In this document: in pieces, positions 4,416 to 5,071 of the stretch | Layout of the letters: each line of letters starts with the position of its first letter | Numbering within the stretch: position 1 is the stretch's first letter | Assembly (NCBI GenBank): GCA_945874855.1 | Contig: CAMCIP010000172.1 | Span: forward strand, 1 to 5,071 | DNA length: 5,071 nucleotides | Source of the DNA: Brevundimonas vancanneytii | Lineage (GTDB): Bacteria; Pseudomonadota; Alphaproteobacteria; Caulobacterales; Caulobacteraceae | Reading direction: 5' to 3' | The notes under the pieces: generated by a model | Seen by the model: the letters and a program-made list of their open reading frames with translations, nothing else | Database searches by the model: none | Told to the model about the DNA's origin: nothing | Program-made: the position numbers and the translations under genes

Positions 4416-5071
4416 TCAGGCGACGGCCAGGGCCTGTTCCGGCGGATGGTCCGCCCCCCGCAGGTCGGCCCCGGTGAAATTGGCACCCGTCATGTCGGCA
4501 CCCTCCAGCCGGGCATAGCGCAGGCTGGCCCCACTGGCGTCCACCGGCATCGAACGCCCGCCGCCCAGCGGCAAGGGCGACAGGATCGCGCCGCGCAGAT
4601 CCGCCTGGTTCAGCAGGGCGCCGCACAGACGCGCGCCGCGCAGGTCAGTGCCCCGCAGGCCGGCCCCGCGCAGGTCCGCCCCCTCAAGGTTCGCGCCCTG
4701 CAAGGCCACGCCCGTCAGGTCCATGCCGACCAGGCAGGCGCCCTTGGCGCTGAGGGCCGGCAGTTTCAGCCCCTTCAGGCGCGCGCCGAGGGGACGCAGA
4801 TCCTCGCCGTCGAATTTCGCAGGTGTGCCCAGAACGCCGCCGCTCTCGGCCCAGGCCGTGCCGTCCAGCGCCTGCTCCAGAAGCTCAGACGCGCGGGCCA
4901 TGGCCTCGCGGGTCGGCTCGCGCAGCGAGCCGGTCATGTCGGTGCGCTCGGTATGGGCCGTCTCCATGGCGACGCCGGTCAGGATCGTCCCCACCATGCG
5001 GGCGCCGGACAGATTGGCCCCGCTGACCTCGGCCCCTTCCATCATGGCGCCGGACAGGTCGGCCTCCTTCA
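4416..5071 (-). CDS. Pentapeptide-repeat protein, 3' part (start beyond the right edge)
   Basis: 217 residues are visible. Repeats of the A(D/N)LxG type predict a right-handed quadrilateral beta-helix. Known members of this class have varied or unknown roles, some as DNA-mimicking gyrase protectors, and nothing here points to that. Two repeat blocks are seen. The first runs from the window edge to about 4926 (ADLSG, ANLSG and similar). The second covers about 4751-4452, with a clear run of GANLEGADLRGAGLRGTDLRG. Between them, about 4925-4752, lies a non-repeat insert with a helical stretch (REAMARASELLEQAL) and Trp. A Gly/Pro-rich interruption of about 15 residues breaks the second block near 4580-4536. 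ATG codons at 5045 and 5042 are not taken as the start, because the repeat register continues upstream of them to the edge (KEADLSGA). No signal peptide or membrane segment is visible in this part. Confidence 0.85.
   Translation of the reverse strand, partial: KEADLSGAMMEGAEVSGANLSGARMVGTILTGVAMETAHTERTDMTGSLREPTREAMARASELLEQALDGTAWAESGGVLGTPAKFDGEDLRPLGARLKGLKLPALSAKGACLVGMDLTGVALQGANLEGADLRGAGLRGTDLRGARLCGALLNQADLRGAILSPLPLGGGRSMPVDASGASLRYARLEGADMTGANFTGADLRGADHPPEQALAVA

Noticed and set aside
3671..4486. Minus-strand open frame of 271 codons opposite hsp20 and its leader
   Set aside because: It is antisense to a textbook Hsp20 gene and crosses its terminator. The composition is that of a shadow frame.
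5043..5045. ATG at 5045 as the start of the pentapeptide gene
   Set aside because: The pentapeptide register continues in frame upstream to the window edge, so this Met is internal.

Overview
The window is high-GC, densely packed bacterial DNA. It most resembles Alphaproteobacteria, probably Caulobacteraceae and possibly Brevundimonas. This placement rests on protein style (the small Hsp of HspA/IbpA type, the HisN-type phosphatase, the exported COG4798 methyltransferase-fold proteins) and on a possible RpoH-plus-ROSE heat-shock leader. No database search was run, so it is an inference.

Layout from left to right. A 74-base leader precedes a histidinol-phosphatase-type phosphatase on the plus strand (75-860). 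Its stop lies only 3 bases from the stop of a convergent minus-strand gene. The minus-strand cluster, read right to left, has three genes: a secreted, shortened methyltransferase-fold protein (3638-2895), a full-length lipoprotein paralogue of it (2809-1892), and an alpha/beta serine hydrolase of the lysophospholipase type (1895-864). The last two overlap by 4 bases (GTGA). A 248-base divergent region (3639-3886) follows, with a candidate heat-shock promoter and a structured leader. It drives a plus-strand Hsp20 chaperone gene (3887-4351), which ends in a strong intrinsic terminator (4377-4405). The right edge holds the 3' part of a minus-strand pentapeptide-repeat gene, whose start lies outside the window.

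The most interesting part is the pair of tandem exported methyltransferase-fold proteins. Both carry export signals and their C-terminal 122 residues align without a gap. Each predicted mature protein (apart from a possible lipid-anchor cysteine) has two cysteines, exactly 16 residues apart. The upstream copy lacks about 37 residues of the Rossmann core and has an altered motif I. The downstream copy has a twin-arginine-like lipoprotein signal and is translationally coupled to a hydrolase. Together they suggest an envelope module of unknown function, perhaps acting on lipids, in which one partner may no longer bind SAM.

The second notable element is the Hsp20 leader. A TTGCT box can pair with the AGGAGG ribosome-binding site, leaving a bulged G, in the manner of ROSE RNA thermometers. 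A CTTG-N17-CCCAAAT promoter of RpoH type lies about 130 bases upstream. Heat could therefore control this gene at both transcription and translation.
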